Positions 1 through 8,324 of a stretch of 49,785 nucleotides of DNA are shown here, piece by piece (the stretch's first letter is position 1; the number at the start of each line of letters is the position of its first letter). The stretch comes from JAIBBG01 sp043748015 (GTDB lineage: Bacteria > Bacteroidota > Bacteroidia > Flavobacteriales_D > Sanyastnellaceae). The position numbers were made by a program, and so were the translations under genes. The notes below the pieces were generated by a model that did no database searches, was not told where the DNA came from, and saw nothing but the letters and a program-made list of their open reading frames with translations. Location of the stretch: positions 1 through 49,785 of the forward strand of contig JAYTOA010000086.1 of assembly GCA_043748015.1 (NCBI GenBank), read 5' to 3'.

Positions 1-1
1 T

Positions 2-490
2 GTCACAGTCTATCACAATTGGGACGGCATCAATACGGGTGGATTTGAAGGGTTTGAGTGGCACGGTGCAAGCAGCTTTGATGGATATAATTACTATTAT
101 AGTTTCAATACTTCCTATTCTATTTATTGTCTTTCTAAACATGAATGTACCTGTCATAAAGTGAAAAGAGTAAAAACGAAGCCAGGTGATTATGTGGGTG
201 AGTCTTGGCTTTTTTTATATCCCGTAATTCGTTGGAATTTTAACAACCTAATTGGTTTTCCGAATGGTCAAATTACAGGTGGAACTTCAACAGTTACAGA
301 TATTAATTTACTCGCATATACAATTAATGACACTTTGTCGAATGTTGCTCGATGGGAAGTCACAACGGATCAAAGTATTTCCGGTTGGCCTTCTGTATAT
401 TATTTCAAAGATGAAATCGGAATCGTGAGCATGGAGTTTCCACACAGCAACCAAAAATGGAATTTAATCGAATATAATATTTTACAATAA
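2..490 (+). CDS. Unidentified protein, 3' part (cut by window edge)
   Basis: The frame is open from the first complete codon at position 2 to the stop at 488-490, so this is the C-terminal 162 residues of a longer protein. The internal GTG at 161 is not a credible start because coding sequence continues upstream of it. The visible part is rich in aromatic and polar residues (a run of Tyr around residues 30-33, the motif CLSKHECTCH with three cysteines near residue 50), which suggests an exported beta-rich protein. It contains no sorting domain and no recognisable catalytic motif. It ends 18 bp before the next signal-peptide protein, so the two may be co-transcribed. I do not recognise the family. 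Confidence 0.6.
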   Translation, partial: VTVYHNWDGINTGGFEGFEWHGASSFDGYNYYYSFNTSYSIYCLSKHECTCHKVKRVKTKPGDYVGESWLFLYPVIRWNFNNLIGFPNGQITGGTSTVTDINLLAYTINDTLSNVARWEVTTDQSISGWPSVYYFKDEIGIVSMEFPHSNQKWNLIEYNILQ

Positions 491-508
491 CCAACTAAAC
501 CTTTAATC

Positions 509-3500
509 ATGAAACAATTCATTTTCGCTCTATTGTTGAGCGCGAGCGCATACCTCAATGCCCAAACTTTTTCTCAGAACCAGGATAAATACTGGGCGTA
601 CCGTGATAGGATGCGAAAGAATTTCACAAAAATTGGGGCTGAGCCTGGTGAGAGCATTCCAATATCCGCACGTTCTATTGGATTTGCCTTTGATGGTGCT
701 CCGGCCACTGCGTCCGGTAATAAGCCAAGTCGTATTTACTATGCGGATGCTACAATTTACCTCGGGCATTATGTTTCCGTTGTTGCCACAGAGATAAAAT
801 TACTGAAGGATCAGATAGGCAATACGAATAGTGCGCAGGCGCTTTTGTCACTAAATAACCAACTTTTAGCAGCAAAAAATGAATTGTATTTTTCTTTGTT
901 GGCTATCAATCGCTTAGACTTTGTATCTGAATACTATTTAAGTGAGCATCAAAACACCCTTTCTCCTGATGACTTAAACGGCCTACTGCTGCGTGATGAC
1001 GTTCCCGAGAATTTTCATGAAAAATTTATTAGTGACTACAGCGAAATTTTTGATCGCTCATGTGACTTTATTCGAACAGATTCTGAGGCAAATCCGCTAC
1101 GTGTCTGGTCGCATGATGAGAACGGGGCTTTGGTAACCGCGGGAGAACAATTGAATTTCAGCAATGGCAACATCATGTCCCTCGATCAAATTACAACACT
1201 ATTCACCGGCCTCACATTGGTTTATGACTTGGTGGATGAAACCATCGTGCAGCCAACCCTGGCTGACACACCGATGAATTTGCGCGCTGAAGCCAAGTCG
1301 ATTGTGCACCGCATTCTAAATTACATCGTGCGGCAGGAAGAGACTCCGGGTAATGATCCGGCTTATAGTTTTACAATACGAGATGTCAATGGTAGAATGA
1401 ATTTGACAAGCTCCGATATTTCCGCTGAAGCACCTTTTATTTACTCAATTGGTCGTCATTTCGATTACCCCCTTTTCAATTCCTGGGCGAGCACTGGTTT
1501 AAATAACATCAAGATCGCAATAATGATGGATTCACCAAGCCTCAAGCAGAAACTGGTTGATCTTGCCTGGACAACGAACCTTGCTTTTGGTTACCTCATT
1601 CCACCAGCTATGGTAGGCATGTTCAATATCAATGTCGAAAATTACAACGTTCCTATTTCAGTGCATATTCCTTGTTATAATGCTCTTATCAATAGGTTGA
1701 ATGAAAAAGGAAATGATCCAATTAACGTCGCCACAATTCCTCTTTCTAAAATGATGATTCTGATCGATGAATTTGAAGTACAAAGCATTCCGTATACGAC
1801 AAATGTTCCTCAACTTTGCTTTAATCTGAGCAGTGAGATTACTGGAGCATTGAGCGAATTGGACATTAACATCCAAGGCATGTTATGCGACAATTTGCTT
1901 CTTACCCCTGTCTCCGATATTGTTCGGCTTGTTGCAACAATTGCTTCAGTCGGATTGATTGTCAACGATCCGCTCCTTGCGAATTACGTATTCACCGCCT
2001 GGATATATAATCAGAATGAGGAGCCTGACTTTTGCATCAATACCTCTGGTAACAATTTTGTTAGTGAAGATAACGTGCACATTATTCAGGAGTTGGCGAC
2101 TGTATCCCAGTGGCTTGGTGCCACATACATTCGTGACATTTCGAATGCTAGTGGCTTGAATTATTATACGATGATTCGCGCTTTATTGCAACCTTCGAGT
2201 GGTGCCTTGTCGCTTGTAAATAGGAGTTACATAGAACAACAATTTTTGAACACTGCACCTTGCGAAGGCCCTTGGGCTTCGACAAATTTTGAAGGTTCTT
2301 TTGAGGATTTGAGTGACCCTAGTCTTTACTGCGCACCCAATAATTGGGCTTCACAAAATAGACTTTTCCATGCAAATAACAGTCTATTCGGACCGAACGA
2401 CAAATCATTCCGTGGAGAATTTTCCGGTCTCGACTATATGCTATACTACAATTTATACCATCTGTTGTGGGCCAATGAACTGCCACCGTACAAGCGTGAA
2501 ATGTCTTGCGCTTGTGTTCAGGAAATCACACCTTACGACGAAATTTGGAATCAATTGAACGTGAACCGGAAATTTCCGGATTACAAAGCCAAAGGAATTC
2601 CCATTGAATCCTATCTCGCTCATGGTTTGAATGTGTCATCCGCAACTGGATTACTGTTTGTCAAGAACGACCTTATTGTTTGCCGAGAAAATGCAAATGT
2701 CCAAACGGTTTTGAAAATTGATAACAATGCTTCGTTGGAATTGTATGCCGGAAATACTATAACAGTAAAGGCCGGCAATAAAATTCATCTATCATCCAAT
2801 GCAAAACTGAAAGCAGGATTGCCAAATTTTGAAGGTGAGTTTCTTCCCTCAACAATTATTCTGGAAGAAAATGCAGAGCTATTGGTTGACGCCAATGCAT
2901 CCATTGCCTGTTTTGGAGGACTGAATCTAATCATGCGTGCCGGCAGTAAATTCACTTTAATCAACGCTTCGTGTGGTCCAAACGCAACAACGGACAATGG
3001 CATTTATTTTCAAGCTGATAATGCAATCATCAATGTTGTAAATAGTCTGATGGTCTCGAATAGGGTCAACGGACACTCAACGAGCAGTTTTACGAACTGT
3101 AGTTTTACAGCAGACAATTCAACAGTGAGTTTTACAAGAAGCAATTCTTCACTTTATGAGGCTGTTGCTGATGGAACCACTTTCGATTTTCAGGGAAATT
3201 CATCTTTCAATGTAAGCCTTGATTTTAGAATAGATCATGGAAGTATCACATTCGGTGGTCATACGCATTTAAATATTGTTGATGGTGTATTGACTATTGG
3301 TGACGCCTCTGTCATGCATTGGTACGCCAGTCAATGCCGCATTGTTCATGCAGATTCTAAGTTGGTATTCGATAAAGGTCAACTTAGAATTCCATCCGAA
3401 AAGACTTTTACTTTCACTTATGACAATGAAATGAGCGGTTACATTGAAGTGTTGCCCGGCACTGAAAACATGTTGATCAATGAGCATAATTCCACGTTTA

Positions 3501-5566
3501 TGTTGAATGGTAGCGGCTATGAGAATTTAATGTTGAGAATTAACGACGGTGCTCACATGCAAAATGCTGTTTTCGGTGCCGGTCAGATTATACTGCAAAA
3601 TTGTAAAGTGGATTTGACGAACGACGGTGCAATCTGGACTGACATGGCTTTTGTTGCATTGAATGTAAATTTTCTCTCCCATCAGAACATAGGCAAAGTG
3701 CATACATGGTTTACCGGTGCTTTCTATGATGGTTGTAAAACCCAATCGATTGATATAAATAGCCACTGGTGCAAGTTGAACATGCGTAATAGTTTTGTGA
3801 ACTACTCAAGTCTCAATGTAGAAGGAGGAAATTACATACTTGCACAAGATGAGTTTGATCATAGCTATATGAAAAGTCAGATGCTGCAAAGTGTAAGTCG
3901 GATATTCTCTTCCAATTTTGTCAATGATGGTCGACCGCAGATTTATGGTAATGAGTACAGTCATTTCATTGTGGAGGATGAAAGCGATGTCGAAATTGCT
4001 ATAGTCTCATCATCCTTCAACGCTGAATCTAGCGGCGGTGGCATTTACAAATTAGGAGGGCTACTCACATTGCGTTGCTGTCTATTCGAAGAATGTTCCT
4101 ATGGGCTATTGGCTTCGAAGGGCGTTACCGTGAATATGTCGGCTTCAGGATTTGCCGGGTTCAACAAATTTATTGACTGCGATGTAATGATTTATTGTGA
4201 CAATGCTTACAACGTCAATATCAATAAGGGCAACAACGATTTCTCGCAAGTTGTAACTGCCATATTGGAAGGCAACATTATGATGTATAGCTGTATCTTT
4301 AACGAGCTTGGTTGTCAAGAGCCGGAACTTCCCGCCAATTATAACAAGTGGCCTTTAGGTCAAAGTCCTCCAGGCTATCCGATCAATGATCTTCATGCAA
4401 TTCCTTCAACAGGTTGCTCTTCTGCAATGCATAACACTTGTCAAATGCTCATCATTGACTCATCTCCGGTCAGCACTGTTGCATGCAGCAATTTTAAGCC
4501 ATTGGTTGAAATAAAAAAGAGTCTCACATCGACAATACAAATAGGTCAGACTGATTTGCTGAAAGAAGGTGTGAACACTGATGTTCATTCACCAAATGGC
4601 TGGCTAAAAGACTTGGACATAAACAACCCATCCATTACAACCACGAATTTTGATCACGTGTTATTTGAAGATGCATTGCTCGTTGCCGCTAATTATTCCG
4701 AATTGGTAGATAGCGTTGGAAACGACAGCATTTCCATTGATTTATTTCATCAGGTGCTCACCAGCGAATTGGATAGAACCAACGGTGAAATTCGTTGGAA
4801 AATGCTATGGGGATTGAGGTTTATGAAATCCACCTTGGAGAATAGATTCGTTCAGAGTGAAATAACGGCGGCGCAAAATGAAGCAGCATTTCATCCGGAT
4901 GTACAGAAGTATGTGGATGTATTAAATGTTATGACGGACGATAATGTATCGGATACCACTTTTAAACAGCAATTCTATTTTGAGTTGGATAAGGGTCAGG
5001 TATTTCGAACCATTGGAAATCCAGAAATGGCTTACGAGCTATTCGATCGTCTCGATGATTGTAATCTTGACTCTCTTGAACAGAGCGTGTTGAATTTGTG
5101 GCTTACTCAAACGATACAAGAATTGCAGATTGAGGAACAGTACATGCTTGGTTTGACGATTGATTCAACTTCTCTGCTCGTTGATTCAACACAGTTTTCC
5201 ACGCCAACTGAATATTCATCCAACGAGTACTATTTTGGTGCAACCATTACCGGCCCGAATTCCGTGACATTCACACCATGCAACCATCAAAATCGATCCT
5301 TCCACTACGCGGTTTCGAAACCCAATTTTGCAGTATACCCTAGTCCTACAGATGGTGAATTAAATATTGTCTATTCAGGTGAAGATGATTTTACACTTTT
5401 ACAGGTATTGAGTTCTTCAGGAGAATTGCTAATTCAGCAAAGTAAATTTCTGAAGAAAGGCGAGGCATGGAGAATTTGTGATCGAACAGAGTTATCATCG
5501 GGTATGTATTTTGTTAAATTGAGCAATAGTTCCATCACAGAAAACTGCCGCGTGATTGTACGTTGA
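509..5566 (+). CDS. Giant T9SS type A surface protein with beta-helix core
   Basis: A 1685-residue secreted protein. Residues 1-19 are a Sec signal peptide ending LNAQ. Residues about 40-700 look mostly helical. From about 704 to 1260 the sequence turns into short alternating hydrophobic/Asn-rich strands (for example LKIDNNASLELYAG and ITVKAGNKIHLSSNAKLKAG), as expected of a right-handed parallel beta-helix. Residues about 1385-1550 are again helical, possibly TPR-like. The last roughly 77 residues (YPSPTDGELNI, then SSGMYFVKLS) form a type A Por sorting domain, so export across the outer membrane by T9SS and surface attachment or release are expected. No catalytic motif is visible. The adjacent ECF sigma/anti-sigma genes may regulate it, but that is inference. 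The helical-solenoid-helical arrangement is unusual. Confidence 0.85.
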   Translation: MKQFIFALLLSASAYLNAQTFSQNQDKYWAYRDRMRKNFTKIGAEPGESIPISARSIGFAFDGAPATASGNKPSRIYYADATIYLGHYVSVVATEIKLLKDQIGNTNSAQALLSLNNQLLAAKNELYFSLLAINRLDFVSEYYLSEHQNTLSPDDLNGLLLRDDVPENFHEKFISDYSEIFDRSCDFIRTDSEANPLRVWSHDENGALVTAGEQLNFSNGNIMSLDQITTLFTGLTLVYDLVDETIVQPTLADTPMNLRAEAKSIVHRILNYIVRQEETPGNDPAYSFTIRDVNGRMNLTSSDISAEAPFIYSIGRHFDYPLFNSWASTGLNNIKIAIMMDSPSLKQKLVDLAWTTNLAFGYLIPPAMVGMFNINVENYNVPISVHIPCYNALINRLNEKGNDPINVATIPLSKMMILIDEFEVQSIPYTTNVPQLCFNLSSEITGALSELDINIQGMLCDNLLLTPVSDIVRLVATIASVGLIVNDPLLANYVFTAWIYNQNEEPDFCINTSGNNFVSEDNVHIIQELATVSQWLGATYIRDISNASGLNYYTMIRALLQPSSGALSLVNRSYIEQQFLNTAPCEGPWASTNFEGSFEDLSDPSLYCAPNNWASQNRLFHANNSLFGPNDKSFRGEFSGLDYMLYYNLYHLLWANELPPYKREMSCACVQEITPYDEIWNQLNVNRKFPDYKAKGIPIESYLAHGLNVSSATGLLFVKNDLIVCRENANVQTVLKIDNNASLELYAGNTITVKAGNKIHLSSNAKLKAGLPNFEGEFLPSTIILEENAELLVDANASIACFGGLNLIMRAGSKFTLINASCGPNATTDNGIYFQADNAIINVVNSLMVSNRVNGHSTSSFTNCSFTADNSTVSFTRSNSSLYEAVADGTTFDFQGNSSFNVSLDFRIDHGSITFGGHTHLNIVDGVLTIGDASVMHWYASQCRIVHADSKLVFDKGQLRIPSEKTFTFTYDNEMSGYIEVLPGTENMLINEHNSTFMLNGSGYENLMLRINDGAHMQNAVFGAGQIILQNCKVDLTNDGAIWTDMAFVALNVNFLSHQNIGKVHTWFTGAFYDGCKTQSIDINSHWCKLNMRNSFVNYSSLNVEGGNYILAQDEFDHSYMKSQMLQSVSRIFSSNFVNDGRPQIYGNEYSHFIVEDESDVEIAIVSSSFNAESSGGGIYKLGGLLTLRCCLFEECSYGLLASKGVTVNMSASGFAGFNKFIDCDVMIYCDNAYNVNINKGNNDFSQVVTAILEGNIMMYSCIFNELGCQEPELPANYNKWPLGQSPPGYPINDLHAIPSTGCSSAMHNTCQMLIIDSSPVSTVACSNFKPLVEIKKSLTSTIQIGQTDLLKEGVNTDVHSPNGWLKDLDINNPSITTTNFDHVLFEDALLVAANYSELVDSVGNDSISIDLFHQVLTSELDRTNGEIRWKMLWGLRFMKSTLENRFVQSEITAAQNEAAFHPDVQKYVDVLNVMTDDNVSDTTFKQQFYFELDKGQVFRTIGNPEMAYELFDRLDDCNLDSLEQSVLNLWLTQTIQELQIEEQYMLGLTIDSTSLLVDSTQFSTPTEYSSNEYYFGATITGPNSVTFTPCNHQNRSFHYAVSKPNFAVYPSPTDGELNIVYSGEDDFTLLQVLSSSGELLIQQSKFLKKGEAWRICDRTELSSGMYFVKLSNSSITENCRVIVR

Positions 5567-5650
5567 AATGCCCCTACTCATCCAGTATTTTATCATATAG
5601 TTTGAACCGGTTCTGATATTTCACCTTTGAAAAATGAAGTGCCCTTATGA

Positions 5651-5730
5651 CAAACCCAAATCAAGCGATAGAAAATTCTAATTCATTTTTGTACAATGAA
5701 AGAGAATTTTCTCTCGCGAAAATTGGAGAA
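5651..5730. repeat. Dispersed hairpin repeat, copy 1
   Basis: An imperfect inverted repeat with arms at 5656-5687 and 5695-5726, about 25 of 32 positions paired, around a 7-nt loop. The left arm begins ACCCAAATCAAGCGATAGAA and the right arm contains AATGAAAGAGAATTTTCTC. A clearly related sequence in the same orientation lies at 44612-44690. The element sits between the stop of the T9SS gene at 5566 and the sigma-factor promoter. It could act as a bidirectional terminator or be a small dispersed palindromic element; there is no T-run on either side. Confidence 0.7.
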
Positions 5731-5813
5731 TTACGTACACCTTAAAATAGAATAGTTCTAATGAGTAATGTGGGATAAAGTCAATTCTCAATTCTGCATA
5801 CCATGCATTGACC

Positions 5814-5843
5814 TTGTAAAATATCGCTTCATCATTAGATTTG
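5814..5843 (+). promoter_or_regulatory. Near-consensus Bacteroidota promoter of the ECF sigma gene
   Basis: TTG at 5814-5816 is followed after exactly 19 bp by TAGATTTG at 5836-5843, a full match to the TAnnTTTG -7 element of Bacteroidota sigma-ABfr. The ATG at 5849 lies 5 nt beyond the -7 box, where transcription would be expected to begin. This supports 5849 as the start codon and suggests a leaderless mRNA. Confidence 0.6.
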
Positions 5844-5848
5844 CGTCC

Positions 5849-6427
5849 ATGCAGTCCGAAACTCTTGAGTCGAAAAAGACCATCTTCTCAGATTGGGTTA
5901 CAAATCACAGCGATGAGCTTTATTCATGGGCGTTTTACAAGACTTCATCTCACGAAATCGCACAAGATCTCGTTCAGGATACATTCCTTTCTGCATACAA
6001 GGCATTCGACAATTTTGAGGGAAGAAGTAAACCCGGAGTCTGGCTGTTCTCTATTCTCAATAATAAAATTATAGAGTTTTATAGAACTCGTTCAAAACGA
6101 AATAAGAGAATAGAAGACCAGAAGGAAATCAATGGTGCCTCTTTTGGTGGGTCGCAATTCGCACAAAATGGTCATTGGATTCCGGTTGAACAAGTAGCAG
6201 CCTGGGATGATGAAAACCTACTTGACAATTCCGAATTCCTGAAAATTTTCAGTGGCTGTATTGAAGATCTACCTGACAACTGGCGATTTGCCGTGACTTC
6301 CAGGTATCAAATGGATATGTCGTCGGATTCCATTTGTCAGGAATTGGATATTACTCCGTCCAATTATTGGCAAATCATTCATAGGGCAAAGTTGTCGTTG
6401 AAGAAATGCATTGAATCCAAATGGTAA
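5849..6427 (+). CDS. ECF-type RNA polymerase sigma factor
   Basis: A 192-residue sigma-70 family protein. Region 2 is clear: SHEIAQDLVQDTFLSAYKAF (a typical AxDLxQxTFxxA core-binding stretch), followed by KPGVWLFSILNNKIIEFYR, the -10-recognition part. Region 4 is near the end (DLPDNWRFAVTSRY, then SDSICQELDITPSNYWQIIH). This ECF subfamily is common in Bacteroidota. I chose ATG 5849 over ATG 5768 because the protein then begins just before region 2 as in relatives, and because a near-consensus promoter -7 box ends at 5843. The next gene begins 10 bp downstream and encodes a likely zinc anti-sigma factor, so this sigma is probably held inactive until a signal releases it. Confidence 0.88.
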   Translation: MQSETLESKKTIFSDWVTNHSDELYSWAFYKTSSHEIAQDLVQDTFLSAYKAFDNFEGRSKPGVWLFSILNNKIIEFYRTRSKRNKRIEDQKEINGASFGGSQFAQNGHWIPVEQVAAWDDENLLDNSEFLKIFSGCIEDLPDNWRFAVTSRYQMDMSSDSICQELDITPSNYWQIIHRAKLSLKKCIESKW

Positions 6428-6437
6428 ATTTTACAGC

Positions 6438-6707
6438 ATGATGAATAAATTAATGCTCTCATGTCTTAAAGCAACAGAGCTTGTTGAAAAATCCAATATT
6501 GTCTCTCTTTCGATGATGGAAAGGTTTCAGTTGAGGATTCATCTTCGAATGTGTGACGCTTGCAAGAAGTATTTGAAGCAATCAAAGGCCTTGGATATGT
6601 TTACACAACAACTCATTTCCAATGCTAAAGGCCAGCCGACCCTGGAGTTGAGTCATGAAGTCAAACAGGAAATCATCAAGAAACTAACCGAACAAAAAGC
6701 ACCATGA
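6438..6707 (+). CDS. Zinc-binding anti-sigma factor (ZAS-like), cytoplasmic
   Basis: A small protein of about 89 residues. It carries the HxxxCxxC signature of zinc-containing anti-sigma factors (HLRMCDACKKY, residues about 45-55), preceded by an upstream cysteine in SCLKATELVEK. That layout is typical of zf-HC2 proteins that bind the partner sigma. There is no hydrophobic segment, so unlike many anti-sigma factors this one should be soluble and could respond to redox or metal rather than to an envelope signal. The frame also opens with a TTG at 6411 inside the sigma gene; ATG 6438 (or the adjacent ATG 6441) is the better start. Its stop overlaps the next ATG (ATGA), showing tight coupling with the downstream secreted protein. 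Confidence 0.75.
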   Translation: MMNKLMLSCLKATELVEKSNIVSLSMMERFQLRIHLRMCDACKKYLKQSKALDMFTQQLISNAKGQPTLELSHEVKQEIIKKLTEQKAP

Positions 6708-7072
6708 AAAACACAACAATCATATCATTGAATAAAAATATATTCCTCAGCTTCGTCTGCGTTGTTGCATTCTTCACTTCGTCTTTTGGTCAAATTCAAA
6801 TAGAGGAATATCCACGCAAGTTGAAAATGCCTATGAGCGAAATCAAGGAGTATCCAATTCCGGTGGCGCATTCAAATTGTGATTCTCTCACCTCAAATGT
6901 CAAAGAAGAAATCTTTAGTGGTGGCCAGAATGGAACACTTGTGAGAACAGTTACATACACCGACAAATGTGATCAAACGTCTGAAGCACAGCAATACTTC
7001 AATATTGAAAGTGAACGCATTCAGCTTAAGGTTATTCCCCAGGCGGACGTCCCGAACACTAGGAAAAAATAA
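6704..7072 (+). CDS. Small exported protein of the sigma operon
   Basis: A 122-residue protein translated from the ATGA overlap with the anti-sigma gene. Residues about 1-30 form a long signal peptide (hydrophobic core FLSFVCVVAFFTSSFG, likely cut before QIQIEEY). The mature part of about 92 residues has two cysteines (NCDSL and DKCDQ) that could form a disulfide. It has no lipobox, membrane anchor or known motif. I do not recognise the family. Its position as third gene of a sigma/anti-sigma operon suggests it is co-expressed with them, either as a periplasmic target or as part of signalling. Confidence 0.65.
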   Translation: MKNTTIISLNKNIFLSFVCVVAFFTSSFGQIQIEEYPRKLKMPMSEIKEYPIPVAHSNCDSLTSNVKEEIFSGGQNGTLVRTVTYTDKCDQTSEAQQYFNIESERIQLKVIPQADVPNTRKK

Positions 7073-7108
7073 TGCAATCTGAAGTGTCAAATTGATTCGT
7101 TTTATTGC

Positions 7109-7141
7109 AGTGATGGAAACATTCAACTGATTTCTATCACT
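7109..7141. other. Hairpin between sigma operon and peroxidase gene
   Basis: AGTGATGGAAA at 7109-7119 pairs with TTTCTATCACT at 7131-7141, 10 of 11 positions, around an 11-nt loop. There is no T-run after it, so it is a weak terminator candidate. It could equally be an operator for the peroxidase gene, whose start is 40 bp downstream. Confidence 0.35.
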
Positions 7142-7180
7142 CTGTTTGCATTCGGCTGATTCATTGCGTTGCTTTGCAGC

Positions 7181-8281
7181 ATGTCGAGAGTTCACATCAT
7201 CGCACTTATTGCCAGCCTGATTCTCCTTTCTGCCATGACATCGCGCAAGAAAAAAGATCCGCAAACATTGAAAGAGGCAAAGACAGAACTTGGTCGACAA
7301 CTATTCTTTGATAAAGCGCTGAGCAATCCCGATGGTCAAAGTTGCACTGTTTGTCACGCGCCTAAAACAGCATTCAGCGATCCTGAACATGCCATTGTAT
7401 CTGAAGGAATGATTGACGGGACTTTCGTTCCTCGCAACTCCCCTTCGCTTACCTATGTATCATTTATTCCTCCTCTTGCCTATTCGGAAAAAGATGGATT
7501 GTGGAAGGGCGGGTTGTTTTGGGATGGAAGATCTCATTCTCTGGAGCATCAATTATCCGGACCGTTTTTCAATCCTGCTGAGATGAATAATCTCGATACA
7601 ACCATGCTGGTGAGTGAATTGAAGAAGGCGCCTTACTACAAAATGTATCGAAACATTTATGGCAAGGCGAAAAAAGAGGAACAAGCATACCGTAATATGT
7701 GCGAAGCGTTGGCGCTTTTTGAAAGCAGCAATGTTCTCAATGAATTCAGTTCGAAGTATGATTTGATGCTTGAAGGAAAAGTAAAATTCACGGAGAAAGA
7801 ATCATTAGGAATGGAACTTTTTAAAGGCAAAGCCAATTGTGTGAAATGCCATAGTATGGATCCTGAACCAATAAGCGGCAAAGTGTTATTCACTGATTTC
7901 AGCCATCACAATGTCGGAGTTCCAAGAAATGAAAACAATCCATTCTATACAACACGAGCTGATCTAAATCCAAAAGGAAAAGATGCGATAGACCTTGGTC
8001 TTGGCGCTGTTGTAAATGATGTGAATCAAAATGGAAAGTTCCGTGTGCCAACGTTGCGTAATGTTCAGTACACAAGTCCGTATTTCCATAACGGATTTTG
8101 TATAACATTGAAAGATGCTGTTCACTTCATGAACACGAGAAATCATGGTCAGTATCCTACTCCGGAAATAAGGGAAAATATTGCGGCACAATTGACGGGA
8201 AGCCAAAACCTGAATGATGAAGAAGAAAGGGCGATTGTGGCATTCTTACTCACATTAACCGATGGCTATGAATTGGAATAA
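7181..8281 (+). CDS. Di-haem cytochrome c peroxidase (CCP/MauG family)
   Basis: A 366-residue exported protein. The N-terminal hydrophobic segment (HIIALIASLILLSAM) acts as a signal peptide or anchor. Two c-type haem sites are visible: CTVCH near residue 54 (high-potential-domain order GQSCTVCHAPKTAFSD) and CVKCH near residue 220 (FKGKANCVKCHSMDP). The stretch RVPTLRNVQYTSPYFHNG near residue 292 is the conserved C-terminal signature of bacterial cytochrome c peroxidases. The family reduces H2O2 to water in the periplasm using electrons from cytochrome c; MauG-like members oxidise protein substrates instead. ATG 7181 is preferred over TTG 7169. The gene converges on uvrA and stands alone. Confidence 0.9.
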   Translation: MSRVHIIALIASLILLSAMTSRKKKDPQTLKEAKTELGRQLFFDKALSNPDGQSCTVCHAPKTAFSDPEHAIVSEGMIDGTFVPRNSPSLTYVSFIPPLAYSEKDGLWKGGLFWDGRSHSLEHQLSGPFFNPAEMNNLDTTMLVSELKKAPYYKMYRNIYGKAKKEEQAYRNMCEALALFESSNVLNEFSSKYDLMLEGKVKFTEKESLGMELFKGKANCVKCHSMDPEPISGKVLFTDFSHHNVGVPRNENNPFYTTRADLNPKGKDAIDLGLGAVVNDVNQNGKFRVPTLRNVQYTSPYFHNGFCITLKDAVHFMNTRNHGQYPTPEIRENIAAQLTGSQNLNDEEERAIVAFLLTLTDGYELE

Positions 8282-8324
8282 TCCAGGAATTCGATTTAGT
8301 GAATGTTATAGTTAGATTGACTCC

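Noticed and set aside
6893..7300. 135-residue minus-strand frame opposite the secreted protein and peroxidase
   Set aside because: It runs antisense across two supported genes and shows no domain or signal peptide.
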